Assembly (NCBI GenBank): GCA_023383815.1
Contig: JAHDYG010000002.1
Span: 124,001-188,000, forward strand
DNA: 64,000 bases
Direction of reading: 5' to 3'
DNA from: Rhodocyclaceae bacterium
GTDB taxonomy: Bacteria; Pseudomonadota; Gammaproteobacteria; Burkholderiales; Rhodocyclaceae
The notes beneath the pieces were generated by a model. That model was not told where the DNA came from, did not search any database, and saw nothing but the letters and a program-made list of their open reading frames with translations. Both the position numbers and the translations under genes were made by a program. Each line of letters opens with the position of its first letter. Within the stretch, counting starts at the first letter, position 1. Below, in pieces: positions 7,841 to 16,500 of the stretch.

Positions 7841-9009
7841 GAGGAGGTTCCGGGGGGCTGCAGGCTGCCGCGAAGCGCTTGCACGACGTGATCCTGATCC
7901 GCCTCGCCGAGCGCCGGAAACAGCGGCAGCGTGATCGCCCCGGCGTAGTAGCGCTCGGCTTCGGGGCAGCGCCCGGCAGCGCCTGGGTTGCGGTAGCCGG
8001 GTTGATGGTACAGCGGGATGTAATGGACGTTGACCCCGATTCCGCTTGCGCGCAAGGCCTCGAAGACCTCGCGCCGGGGCCTCGCGCCGCGCCCCTGGAG
8101 CAGCCGGATGACGAAGAGGTGGTAGGCAGAGCGGCAATCCGGGGTCACCTGCTGGATCGTGAGCGGCAGGCCATCGAGTGCTGCGGCGTAGCGATGGGCG
8201 AGCGCGTTGCGCTGCGCGACCCAGGCGTCGAGATGCTTGAGCTGGCTTGTGCCGAGCGCTGCCTGCAGCTCGGTCATGCGGTAGTTGAACCCGAGTTCGG
8301 TCTGCTCGTAGTACCAGGGCCCGTCGGGCGGACCGCTCATCCGGGCGGGGTCGCGGGTGATGCCGTGGCTGCGCAGCCGCGCCATGCGCTCGGCAAGAGC
8401 CGCGTCGCGCGTGAGGGCCATGCCGCCTTCGCCGGTCGTGATGATCTTGACCGGATGGAAGCTGAACACCGTGATGTCGCTGTAGCGGCAGCAGCCGACC
8501 GGCTCGCCCAGATAGCGTGCGCCGATCGCATGCGAGGCGTCCTCGATGATGCGAAATCCGTAGCGCGCCGACAGCGCGTGGATCGCGCGCAGGTCGCATG
8601 AGTGGCCGCACAGGTGCACCGCGACGACGATCTTCGGCAGGCGTCCGTCGCGCTCGGCTTCGACGAGCTTGCGCTCGAGCGCCTGCGGGCAGAGCGTCCA
8701 GGTGTTCGGGTCGATGTCCACGAAATCGACTTCGGCGCCGCAGTAGCGTCCGCAGTTGGCCGAGGCGACGAAGGTGATCGGGCTCGTCCACAGTCGGTCG
8801 CCCGGGCCGAGACCGAGCGCGAGGCAGGCCAGATGCAGCGCAGCCGTGGCGTTGCAGGTGGCGACCGCGTGCGGCGCGCCGCAGTAGCGGGCGAGTGCTT
8901 CCTCGAAGCGGGGCACCGCCGGCCCCTGGGTCAGGAAGTCAGAGCGCAGCACCTGGACGACGGCATCGATGTCGTCCTCACCGATGAGTTGGTGGCCGTA
9001 TGGAATCAT
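7837..9009 (-). CDS. pseC: UDP-4-amino-4,6-dideoxy-N-acetyl-beta-L-altrosamine transaminase (PseC)
   Basis: A 390-aa PLP aminotransferase of the PseC type, converting the PseB product to the 4-amino sugar with glutamate as donor. The PLP lysine is Lys188 in FSFHPVKIITTGEGG. The start MIPYGHQ at 9009 matches the usual PseC N-terminus; a GTG five codons upstream (9024) is possible and neither has a strong ribosome site. It follows pseB by 40 nt and overlaps the GHMP kinase by 4 nt. The rest of the pseudaminic acid route (PseF, G, H, I) is not seen in this window, so the amino sugar may be completed by genes to the left or used directly. Confidence 0.85.
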   Translation of the reverse strand: MIPYGHQLIGEDDIDAVVQVLRSDFLTQGPAVPRFEEALARYCGAPHAVATCNATAALHLACLALGLGPGDRLWTSPITFVASANCGRYCGAEVDFVDIDPNTWTLCPQALERKLVEAERDGRLPKIVVAVHLCGHSCDLRAIHALSARYGFRIIEDASHAIGARYLGEPVGCCRYSDITVFSFHPVKIITTGEGGMALTRDAALAERMARLRSHGITRDPARMSGPPDGPWYYEQTELGFNYRMTELQAALGTSQLKHLDAWVAQRNALAHRYAAALDGLPLTIQQVTPDCRSAYHLFVIRLLQGRGARPRREVFEALRASGIGVNVHYIPLYHQPGYRNPGAAGRCPEAERYYAGAITLPLFPALGEADQDHVVQALRGSLQPPGTSS

Positions 9010-9049
9010 GAAGGTCGGGGGCACGCCGTCGGCTCGTGCGCGCTCCGCC

Positions 9050-10060
9050 TCAGACGCTGAACCCGGGATCGACCTCTTCCCGGATCAGTCGGCGGATGTC
9101 CTCGACGCTCAGCCACTGGGTGTTGTCGCCCGAGCTGTAGCGGAAGCCTTCGGGCACCGGGCGCCCCTGGTGGGCCTGCTGGTAGATCTCCAGGTTCTGC
9201 TCGAAGGAACGGAAAGCCCGGTTGGGTACGATGACGTAGTGGCGGTCGGTCTCGATCGTGCTGATCGCGTCGGTCTCGGTGATCATCTCCTCGTGGATCT
9301 TTTCGCCGGGGCGGATGCCGATGATCCGCTGTTCGGCCTGCGGCGCGATCGCGCGGGCGAGGTCGGTGATGCGGTAGGAGGGAATCTTCGGCACGAAGAT
9401 CTCGCCGCCGCGCGCAGACTGCAGCGCATGCAGGACCAGTTCGACCCCCTGCGCGAGCGAGATGCTGAAGCGGGTCATCGCCGGGTGGGTGATCGGCAGC
9501 GACCCCTCATGCCTTTTCGACAGGAAGTAGGGGATCACCGAGCCGCGCGAGCCGAGCACGTTGCCGTAGCGCACGACCGAGAAGCGGATGTCGCGCGCGC
9601 CGGCCATGTTGTGGGCGGCGATGAACATCTTGTCGGAACAGAGCTTGGTCGCGCCATAGAGATTGATCGGTGCCGCCGCCTTGTCGGTCGACAGCGCGAT
9701 GACGCGGTGCACGCCCGCGGTCAGGCAGGCGTCGATGACGTTCTGGGCGCCCAGAACGTTGGTCTTGATGCACTCGAAGGGGTTGTACTCGGCGGTCGGG
9801 ACCTGTTTGAGCGCGGCGGCGTGGATGACGATGTCGACCCCTTCGAGTGCGCGCTCCAGGCGTTCCTTGTCGCGCACGTCACCGATGAAGAAGCGCATCG
9901 CCGGGTGCGGGAAGGCCTGCTGCATTTCGAGCTGCTTGAGCTCGTCGCGCGAGTACACGATGAGTTTCTTCGGCGCGTAGCGCGACAGGGTCGTGGCGAC
10001 GAAGGCCTGGCCGAAGGATCCGGTTCCGCCGGTGATGAGGATCGTCTTGTTGTCGAGCAT
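9050..10060 (-). CDS. pseB: UDP-N-acetylglucosamine 4,6-dehydratase (inverting), PseB
   Basis: A 336-aa SDR that turns UDP-GlcNAc into UDP-2-acetamido-2,6-dideoxy-beta-L-arabino-hexos-4-ulose, the first step toward pseudaminic acid and related sugars. The NADP motif GGTGSFG is at 11-17, AAALKQVP near 86-93, STDKA near 122, and the catalytic YGATK near 133-137; this combination marks PseB/FlaA1 rather than the membrane-bound WbpM class. The ATG at 10060 (MLDNKTILITGG) fits the family start; the longer in-frame form would add 29 unrelated residues. It is the first gene of the ten-gene minus-strand sugar operon, with 113 nt separating it from the upstream c-di-GMP gene. Confidence 0.9.
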   Translation of the reverse strand: MLDNKTILITGGTGSFGQAFVATTLSRYAPKKLIVYSRDELKQLEMQQAFPHPAMRFFIGDVRDKERLERALEGVDIVIHAAALKQVPTAEYNPFECIKTNVLGAQNVIDACLTAGVHRVIALSTDKAAAPINLYGATKLCSDKMFIAAHNMAGARDIRFSVVRYGNVLGSRGSVIPYFLSKRHEGSLPITHPAMTRFSISLAQGVELVLHALQSARGGEIFVPKIPSYRITDLARAIAPQAEQRIIGIRPGEKIHEEMITETDAISTIETDRHYVIVPNRAFRSFEQNLEIYQQAHQGRPVPEGFRYSSGDNTQWLSVEDIRRLIREEVDPGFSV

Positions 10061-10173
10061 GGGGCCTCGGGCGTCGCAGGGGGCTGGAGGGAGGGCTGCC
10101 GAGCGCATTACATCCTGAATCGTGCCACAGTCCGGGCTCCGGAGCATTCCGAATCATGCCGCCCGGCAGGCAC

Positions 10174-12279
10174 TCAGGCTGCGCGCGACCGGATCCAGGC
10201 CAGAACCTCCTCCTCGGGCATCGGGCGCGCATAGAGATAGCCCTGTGCGCTGTCGCAGCCTTCCTGCTCCAGCATGGCCCACTGCGCCTCGGTCTCGACG
10301 CCTTCGGCCATCGTCGGCAGACCGAGGCTGCGCCCGAGGGCGATGATCGCGCGGCAGATCGCGGCGTCGTTCGGGTCGATGAGGATATCGCGCACGAAGG
10401 ACTGGTCGATCTTGAGCTGGTCGAGCGGCAGGCGCTTGACGTAGTGCAGCGATGAGTAACCGGTGCCGAAGTCGTCGAGTGCGAAGGTGACGCCGAGGCG
10501 CTTCAAGGCGAGCATGGTCTCGATCGTCTGCTCGACGTCTTCGAGCAGCATGCTCTCGGTGATTTCCAGCTTCAGGCGGGCAGGGTCAACACCGCTCTGG
10601 TCGAGGCAGGCGCGGACCTCGGCGACAAAGGCCTGCTCGCGGAACTGGCGGGCACTCACGTTCACCGCGATCGACAGGGCGGCGGTGGCTGGATCCTCGC
10701 GCCAGCGCGCGAGCGTGCGGCAAGCCTCTTCGAGCACCCAGCGGCCGATCGGGAGGATGAGTCCGGATTCCTCGGCGAGCGGGATGAACTCGGCCGGTGA
10801 CACCCGGCCCCGTTTGGGATTGTGCCAGCGCAGCAGGGCCTCGGCGCCGATGCAGCGGCCGGCGCGGTCGAGCTGGGGCTGGAAGTGAAGCGTGAACTCC
10901 TGCCGCTCGAGCGCACCGCGCAGTTCGGATTCGAGCGCGGCACGGGCGATGACGCGCGCCTGCATGTCGGGATCGAAAAAGCGCATCGCGTTGCGCCCGG
11001 CCGCCTTGGCCTGGTACATCGCGAGATCGGCGCGCTTGAGCAGTTCGTCGACGCTGAGTGTCTGGCCAACGAAGAGCGCGACGCCGATGCTGGTCGTGCC
11101 CTGGTAGATCATCGGGCCGAGATTGCACGGCTGGGAGAGCGCCTGGATGATCTTCTCGGCGACCCCGCTGGCCTGGTTGATGGCGATTCCGGTATTGCGG
11201 TCGAGCTGCTGGATCAGCACCACGAATTCATCACCGCCGAGCCGCGCGACCGTGTCGCCTTCGCGCACGCAGGTGCGCAGCTTGCGCGCGCTCTCGACCA
11301 GCAGCCGGTCGCCGATCTCGTGCCCGAGCGTATCGTTGAGGTTCTTGAAGCGGTCGAGATCGAGGTAGAGCAGAGCCCGGTACTTGCCGCTGCGCGCGCT
11401 GGTGGCCATGCTCTGCTGCAGCCGGTCGATCAGCAGCCGCCGGTTCGGGAGCCCCGTCAGCGGATCGAAGAAGGCGAGGTTGTAGGCCTCTTCCTCGGCC
11501 CGCTTGCGATCGGTGATGTCTCGCCACACGCAGTACAGCACGTCGTGCCCCTGCAGTTCGATGCGCGCCAGCGTGACCTCGACCGGGAAGCAAGTGCCAT
11601 CGGCGCGCCTGTGCACCCACTCGAAGCGCGTGATGCCCTCGCGCATCGCATCGGCCATCATCTGCTCGGCCTTCTCGAACGAGGGGCGCCCGTCGGGCTG
11701 GAATTCGGGTGACAGGCGCGAGGGGTGCTGCAGCATCTCGTCGCGGTCCTCGTAGCCGAGGATCCGGATCGCGGCCCGGTTGCAGTCGGTGAACACGCCG
11801 CGGTCGATCAGCCAGCACGGATCGGGAGAGCCGTCGAAGAGATCACGGAAGCGCTTCTCGCTGTTCTGCAACTCCGCCGTGCGTTCCTCGATCTGCTGCG
11901 CCAGCTCGCCGAGCCGGCGCGCTTCGAGCAGATGCCTCAACACGGTCCGGAACGCCTGCAACGGTTCCCGGAAGGGTGCGAACACGGTCGGGTCGCCGAT
12001 CGTGACGCGGAGCGCCAGGTGCACCTGGGATTCGTCGCCGAGCGGAAGGAGCAGGGTCGTCGCGTCTTCGCGGGGCGTGTCCATCGCCTCGCTGCCGAGC
12101 TTCGCCACGCCCGGAAGTGCCATCAGGATCTCTTCGAGCCGGGCGGACAGCTCGTCCGTCGTGAGCCCGGGTGCCGAGCCGAGCAGGTCGAGCAGTCGAG
12201 CGAGCAGTGCGTGCTCCGGATCATCGAACTGAGCTGGGCGGGTCGCCTCGGGAGGGCTGCGCCGGTTGTGTGCGCTCAT
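10174..12279 (-). CDS. PAS-GGDEF-EAL cyclic-di-GMP signalling protein
   Basis: A 701-aa dual-domain c-di-GMP protein. Residues 1-130 are an N-terminal region of unknown type with a coiled segment at its end. A PAS domain spans about 140-260, then GGDEF (GGDEF at 348-352, inhibitory-site RxxD at 339-342) and EAL (EAL at 480-482, with EITES and DDFGTGYSSL motifs). Both catalytic cores look intact, so it could make and degrade c-di-GMP. No membrane segments are seen. Its ATG overlaps the HEPN toxin stop by 4 nt (12276-12279), so it is translationally coupled to the MntA/HepT pair. It may tune motility, biofilm or exopolysaccharide, including the neighbouring sugar locus, which is inference. Confidence 0.92.
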   Translation of the reverse strand: MSAHNRRSPPEATRPAQFDDPEHALLARLLDLLGSAPGLTTDELSARLEEILMALPGVAKLGSEAMDTPREDATTLLLPLGDESQVHLALRVTIGDPTVFAPFREPLQAFRTVLRHLLEARRLGELAQQIEERTAELQNSEKRFRDLFDGSPDPCWLIDRGVFTDCNRAAIRILGYEDRDEMLQHPSRLSPEFQPDGRPSFEKAEQMMADAMREGITRFEWVHRRADGTCFPVEVTLARIELQGHDVLYCVWRDITDRKRAEEEAYNLAFFDPLTGLPNRRLLIDRLQQSMATSARSGKYRALLYLDLDRFKNLNDTLGHEIGDRLLVESARKLRTCVREGDTVARLGGDEFVVLIQQLDRNTGIAINQASGVAEKIIQALSQPCNLGPMIYQGTTSIGVALFVGQTLSVDELLKRADLAMYQAKAAGRNAMRFFDPDMQARVIARAALESELRGALERQEFTLHFQPQLDRAGRCIGAEALLRWHNPKRGRVSPAEFIPLAEESGLILPIGRWVLEEACRTLARWREDPATAALSIAVNVSARQFREQAFVAEVRACLDQSGVDPARLKLEITESMLLEDVEQTIETMLALKRLGVTFALDDFGTGYSSLHYVKRLPLDQLKIDQSFVRDILIDPNDAAICRAIIALGRSLGLPTMAEGVETEAQWAMLEQEGCDSAQGYLYARPMPEEEVLAWIRSRAA

Positions 12280-12710
12280 GCCTTGAGACGTTTGCCGAGC
12301 GCCGACTGCGTTCTCCTGAACTCGGGCACGCCGGTCTCGATGATGGTCGCGTAGATGCGGGCCAGTTCGCCCGGAAGATACTCGTGTGCGATGCGGTTGC
12401 GTAGATCGCGCAGGGAAAGCCAGACCTGGATGCTTGAAATGAAACCGAGCTTCTCCATACGCAACAGGAGATCACGGAAGGTTTCCGACGGTGCAGCTTC
12501 CCGCACCCGTTCCCAGGTCCGGAAAAACCGCAGGCAGGATTCGAATGCGCGCAGGAAGCGGTCGGAGAGTGCGTCGAACGGTTCCCTTTCCTTTGGCGAG
12601 TACGCATGCTCGGGGTCGAAGGGCTGGTAGTCGTCTGCCGAGGCGAACACCAGCACCAGCGCGGTATCGAGTTTGGCAGCGGAATCTGCCAGGAGAGGTT
12701 CGACGATCAC
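12276..12710 (-). CDS. hepT: HEPN-domain toxin, HepT-like
   Basis: A 144-aa HEPN protein, probably the RNase toxin of a type VII toxin-antitoxin pair. The defining RX4HXY motif is present as Arg104, His109 and Tyr111 in RNRIAHEY. In studied systems the MntA partner silences HepT by adding AMP to the motif tyrosine, and that tyrosine is kept here. The start overlaps the antitoxin stop by 4 nt (12707-12710), and the stop overlaps the next GGDEF-EAL gene by 4 nt. Length is normal for the family (about 130-145 aa). Activity as a toxin is inferred from family and pairing. Confidence 0.8.
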   Translation of the reverse strand: MIVEPLLADSAAKLDTALVLVFASADDYQPFDPEHAYSPKEREPFDALSDRFLRAFESCLRFFRTWERVREAAPSETFRDLLLRMEKLGFISSIQVWLSLRDLRNRIAHEYLPGELARIYATIIETGVPEFRRTQSALGKRLKA

Positions 12711-13090
12711 AGGATGCGCACCGTTTGAAGCCTGCCGAGAAAATCCGTTTGGGCTGGGGTGGCCGTGTCGGGGTCGATGACCACGACGTCGATCCGTTCT
12801 TCGCAGCGCTCGAAAAAGCGAGTCGCGATGGCTTGCGAAGTGTCGAACGGCGGAAAATCGGCCAGGATGAGAAGGTCGATATCCCCGCCTTTGCTCGCTG
12901 GGCTTACGCGGGATCCGAATAGTGCGACCGATCCGCCTCCGCCGCGGCCAGCGATCGTTTCGGCCAGCGCCTCGGCGAGTGCGTTGGCCTCTTCGTCGTC
13001 GAGCCGGACCTTGCCGGCCGCGCGCAAGGCGCCGAGACGCTCCCGGAGTGCTTCAGCACGGGTTTGAGGGGCGATGGCTGGCTTCGGCAT
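12707..13090 (-). CDS. mntA: MNT-domain minimal nucleotidyltransferase antitoxin, MntA-like
   Basis: A 127-aa minimal nucleotidyltransferase. The core motif is Gly59-Ser60 followed after nine residues by Asp70-Ile-Asp72, and a third acidic residue, Asp101, lies in ERIDVVVID. These are the metal ligands of the fold. Paired with the HEPN gene downstream (4-nt overlap), it matches MntA antitoxins that adenylylate HepT. It is the first gene of a three-gene coupled unit with the toxin and a c-di-GMP enzyme; 82 nt separate it from the upstream diguanylate cyclase. No fusion or truncation is seen. Confidence 0.82.
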   Translation of the reverse strand: MPKPAIAPQTRAEALRERLGALRAAGKVRLDDEEANALAEALAETIAGRGGGGSVALFGSRVSPASKGGDIDLLILADFPPFDTSQAIATRFFERCEERIDVVVIDPDTATPAQTDFLGRLQTVRIL

Positions 13091-13172
13091 GACGTCCTGA
13101 TGTTCTCGGGTTCGTCGTTCAATGTAGCACAGGGCATTCGTTTGCGCCGCGTATGGGCCCGGACGCAGACGC

Positions 13173-14978
13173 CTACGGTGCCGGGCGGGCGACCACCTTG
13201 TTGCGACCGGTCTGCTTCGCCTCGTACATGGCCTTGTCGGCCCGGTCGAGCACGGTGTCGATCGGCTCGCCCGGGTTCCACGGGCTGACCCCGGCGCTGA
13301 AGGTGATCAGCAGCTTCTGCCCGTCGGCGAGGAAATAGGCCTTGGTCAGTTCGCGCTGCAGCCGCACGAGTGCAGCCGCCGACTGTTCGAGGTCCGACTC
13401 GGGATAGAGGATGACGAACTCTTCGCCCCCCAGGCGCGCCACCGTGTCGTTCGGGCGCAGGTTCTGGCGGATCACGCCGATGAGGTGCACGAGCGCCTCG
13501 TCGCCGGTCTGGTGACCCCAGGTATCGTTGAGTTTCTTGAAGTTGTCGATGTCGAGCAGCGCGACGCACAGTGACACGCCGCGGCGCGTCGCGCGGGCCG
13601 CTTCCTTCTCGAAGGTCTCTTCGAGGCCGCGACGGTTCAGCGCACCGGTGAGCTGATCGTGGCGCATCAGCCGGCTTGCTTCCTCCAGTTCGCGCTGCAG
13701 TTCGGCAATGCGCGCTTCGGCGGCGCGGGCCTGGTCGCGTGCGCTTTGCAGTTCGTCGCGCGAGCGCCGGGCTTCTTCCTGGATCACGCGTGTGTCGCGC
13801 ATCACCTCGTCGAGTACCCCGCCGATCTCGGCGATGTCACGTGCCTGACCGATCTTGATTGCGTTGGCGGCGATCTTGTCGTGGTAGCTGCCGGTTGTTT
13901 CCGAAAAGCTCGCGAGCTGGTCGACGAAGCCGGCGAGCATCTCGCGCAGGGTCTTCTGTGCCTGCTCGAGATTGTGCTTGATCTGGCTCTGCTTGAAGAT
14001 CACTTCCTTGATGCGCCGCTCGGCGTCGTCGATCATGCGCACGTCCGCGGGCTTGTTCACGACGTCGCGCAGCACCTCGACCTGGCCGTGCAGCCACTGG
14101 TCGTCGATGACGATCTCCTCGATGTTTTCCAGCAGCAGCCGCAACAGGTTCAGCAGGCCGGCGCGGATCTCGGCGGTCTCGCCTGCGGTGTTCTCGAGCC
14201 GGTAGGCGAACTTGCGCAACTGGCGGGCCACGGTGTCGAGCTGCTGCGCGTTCGCGCTGGCCTTGACCGACGCCGACAGGCGGGTTGCTTCGGCCACGAG
14301 TTCGGGATACTCCCCGAGCGAGGCCGGTACCACGGTTTCGAGCGCGACCACCAGCAGCTCGCGCAGGCTTGTCATGATCTCGCCGCTTTCGCCGGATGCA
14401 ACGAGTTTCACTTCGACCTGGGCTGGTGCCCGCATTGCGTCGCGGCCAGGCTCTGCCACCGGTGCGCTTGCGCCTTCGGCCGGCGGCGGCGCTTCCGGGT
14501 CGCTCGGCGCCTGGTCCCAGGCGCGCACCAGCCCCTGCAGCCGCGCATAGAGGGTGCCGGGGTCGTTGGCCGCCAGCACGCGGTCGAGCGAGTCGCGCTT
14601 GCGCGCGGTGGTCCAGCCGATCTGGCGGGCTTCCCACTTGCGGATGAGGGTTCCGATCAGCGTGTTCCAGGCCGGAGCTTCTTCCTCCTTGAGGCTGCCG
14701 AGGTAGGCGAGCATGGCCTCCTCGGCGGCCGCGCCCTTGCCGGCCGCCAGCGCCTGATCGATCGGCTTTGCAAGGCGCGTGCGTTCGGCGGTGTCCCGGG
14801 GCAGATGGCCCGCGAGCGTACGCAGCAAGGCAAGCGGGGTGGCTGCACCTTCGTCCTCGATTTCGGCAACCTCGTTGTAGAGCTTCCTGAAGTTGTCCGG
14901 CGTTGGCGGCATGCGCTGCATGGCCAGCCTGCGCAGCGCTTCGCGGGTGATCTCGGAGGGATTCGTCGGTGCCGGCAT
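13173..14978 (-). CDS. Diguanylate cyclase with long N-terminal region
   Basis: A 601-aa GGDEF protein that should make c-di-GMP from two GTP. The catalytic GGEEF is at 517-521 with an RxxD inhibitory site (RPND) just before it, so feedback inhibition is expected. Residues 1-180 form a helical domain beginning like other proteobacterial cyclases with a TPDNFRKLYNE segment, followed by an Ala/Pro-rich linker and a long helical coiled-coil region (about 330-440). No transmembrane segments or EAL domain are seen. ATG at 14978. A TATAAT hexamer on the minus strand at 15020-15025 is suitably placed as its -10 element. Confidence 0.9.
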   Translation of the reverse strand: MPAPTNPSEITREALRRLAMQRMPPTPDNFRKLYNEVAEIEDEGAATPLALLRTLAGHLPRDTAERTRLAKPIDQALAAGKGAAAEEAMLAYLGSLKEEEAPAWNTLIGTLIRKWEARQIGWTTARKRDSLDRVLAANDPGTLYARLQGLVRAWDQAPSDPEAPPPAEGASAPVAEPGRDAMRAPAQVEVKLVASGESGEIMTSLRELLVVALETVVPASLGEYPELVAEATRLSASVKASANAQQLDTVARQLRKFAYRLENTAGETAEIRAGLLNLLRLLLENIEEIVIDDQWLHGQVEVLRDVVNKPADVRMIDDAERRIKEVIFKQSQIKHNLEQAQKTLREMLAGFVDQLASFSETTGSYHDKIAANAIKIGQARDIAEIGGVLDEVMRDTRVIQEEARRSRDELQSARDQARAAEARIAELQRELEEASRLMRHDQLTGALNRRGLEETFEKEAARATRRGVSLCVALLDIDNFKKLNDTWGHQTGDEALVHLIGVIRQNLRPNDTVARLGGEEFVILYPESDLEQSAAALVRLQRELTKAYFLADGQKLLITFSAGVSPWNPGEPIDTVLDRADKAMYEAKQTGRNKVVARPAP

Positions 14979-15019
14979 GATGGGAATAGGCCCTGGTCTG
15001 GATCGAGTCTGGAGGCTGG

Positions 15020-15025
15020 ATTATA
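15020..15025 (-). promoter_or_regulatory. Possible -10 element of the diguanylate cyclase gene
   Basis: A consensus TATAAT on the minus strand, 42 nt upstream of the cyclase ATG, in the 127-nt divergent spacer to the DUF2868 gene. No convincing -35 hexamer is seen at the right distance, so this is a weak call. Confidence 0.35.
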
Positions 15026-15105
15026 GGCACAGGCTGCCTGAGCGGACGCTTCCGCTATCCTATCGGTTTCGGATTGCCCGAACCTGAAGGACCGCGATCC
15101 CCCGT

Positions 15106-16500
15106 ATGGAAGATTTCCCCGATTTCGAGGCGCGCTGGCGGGCCGAGGCGATGCGGTTGCACGAGCAGGCGTCGGGGCTCGTTCGCGACGACGTGGCGGT
15201 GCGCGCTGCGCGCGCGGCTGGCGGCGATCCGGAGCGCAGGCTGTGCGAACGGGCGCGACAGCTCGCCCCGGAATGTGGCATCGATGCCGGAATCGCAGCC
15301 GTGCGTTCGCACCTGCACCATCTGCAGTGGCTGGGGGCGGCCGTGGCGGCTGCGAGCGGGGCGGGCGCAGCACTGGCCGTGCTCGGTGAGGGCGGTCGCG
15401 CCGTGAATGTGGTGTGGGCCCTGGGTGGGCTGCTCGGGGTGAATCTTTTCAGCCTGACGTTGTGGTGCGCGTCGCTTGCGCTCGGAGGCGGGGAGGCCGA
15501 CGGGCTGCCCGGGCGGATCTGGCTGGGGTTGGCGCGTCGCTTGCATGGGCGGCAGATTCCGCGCGTCGTGCTGCAGGCGTGGCTGAGTCTGCTCGCGCCG
15601 GACCGCCTGCTGCGCTGGTGGCTCGGCGCGGTCAGCCACGGGCTGTGGGCGCTGGCGCTGGGTGCGGCGGTCGTCGGCCTGCTGCTTGCTTTTTCGCTGC
15701 GCGGGTACGGTTTCGTATGGGAGACGACGATCCTCTCACCCCGGGTGTTCGTCAGCCTGGTCGAGTGGCTTGGCTGGCTTCCTTCGCTCCTTGGATTCAC
15801 CGTGCCCGACGCGGAGGCGATCCGTGCGGCCGGACAGGGCATGCAGCTGGAGCCGGAGGCGAGGCGGGCATGGGCTTCGTGGCTGATCGGTTGTCTGGTG
15901 GTCTATGGCGCGCTGCCCCGCCTCTTCGCCTGGGCGGGTTGCCTGGGGCGTTTCCGCTCAGGGGTCCGGCGCGTCCGTCTCGATCCGTCCCTTCCCGGCT
16001 ATGCGCGGCTGTTGCGCCGGCTCGCACCCGATGTGGAGCGGATCGGGGTCACCGACCCGGCGCCGGCCAGTCTTCCGCGCGTCCGTCTCGACGGGGTTCA
16101 TCCGGTGGGCGGGGGCAGTGCTCTTCTGGTCGGGTTCGAACTCCGGCCCACCGGCCCCTGGCCGCCAACGCTGCCTCAGACCGTGATCGACGGCGGAATC
16201 GTCGATGACCGGCTCGAGCGCAAGCGGTTGCTTGAACGCCTTGCGCTGGATCCGCCGGAGCGTCTCCTGCTTGCCTGCGACCCGCATCTGACGCCGGATC
16301 GCGGCAGCCTCGGCTTCATCGCGGAGTTGTCACGCCATGCGGCCGCGTGCCGGGTGTGGTTGGTGCACAATGGATCCCGGGCGCTCGACGGCGAGCGGTT
16401 GCGCTACTGGAAGGAGGCGCTGGCCGATCTGGGTCTGGCACCCGGTGAAGTGTTCGAGACCGGTGAATCTGCCTTGCGCTGGCTGGAGGAGGGCCGATGA
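15106..16500 (+). CDS. DUF2868 membrane protein
   Basis: A 464-aa integral membrane protein of the DUF2868 family. Hydrophobic segments lie near residues 73-96, 102-128, 180-205, 220-236 and 262-280, with cytoplasmic ends. The C-terminal 180 residues are soluble and carry conserved-looking ACDPHLTPDRG and WLVHNG stretches. Its stop overlaps the start of the GTPase gene by 4 nt (ATGA, 16497-16500), an arrangement known for this family with DUF3482 GTPases. Function is unknown; the pairing suggests the membrane protein anchors or is controlled by the GTPase. Confidence 0.82.
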   Translation: MEDFPDFEARWRAEAMRLHEQASGLVRDDVAVRAARAAGGDPERRLCERARQLAPECGIDAGIAAVRSHLHHLQWLGAAVAAASGAGAALAVLGEGGRAVNVVWALGGLLGVNLFSLTLWCASLALGGGEADGLPGRIWLGLARRLHGRQIPRVVLQAWLSLLAPDRLLRWWLGAVSHGLWALALGAAVVGLLLAFSLRGYGFVWETTILSPRVFVSLVEWLGWLPSLLGFTVPDAEAIRAAGQGMQLEPEARRAWASWLIGCLVVYGALPRLFAWAGCLGRFRSGVRRVRLDPSLPGYARLLRRLAPDVERIGVTDPAPASLPRVRLDGVHPVGGGSALLVGFELRPTGPWPPTLPQTVIDGGIVDDRLERKRLLERLALDPPERLLLACDPHLTPDRGSLGFIAELSRHAAACRVWLVHNGSRALDGERLRYWKEALADLGLAPGEVFETGESALRWLEEGR

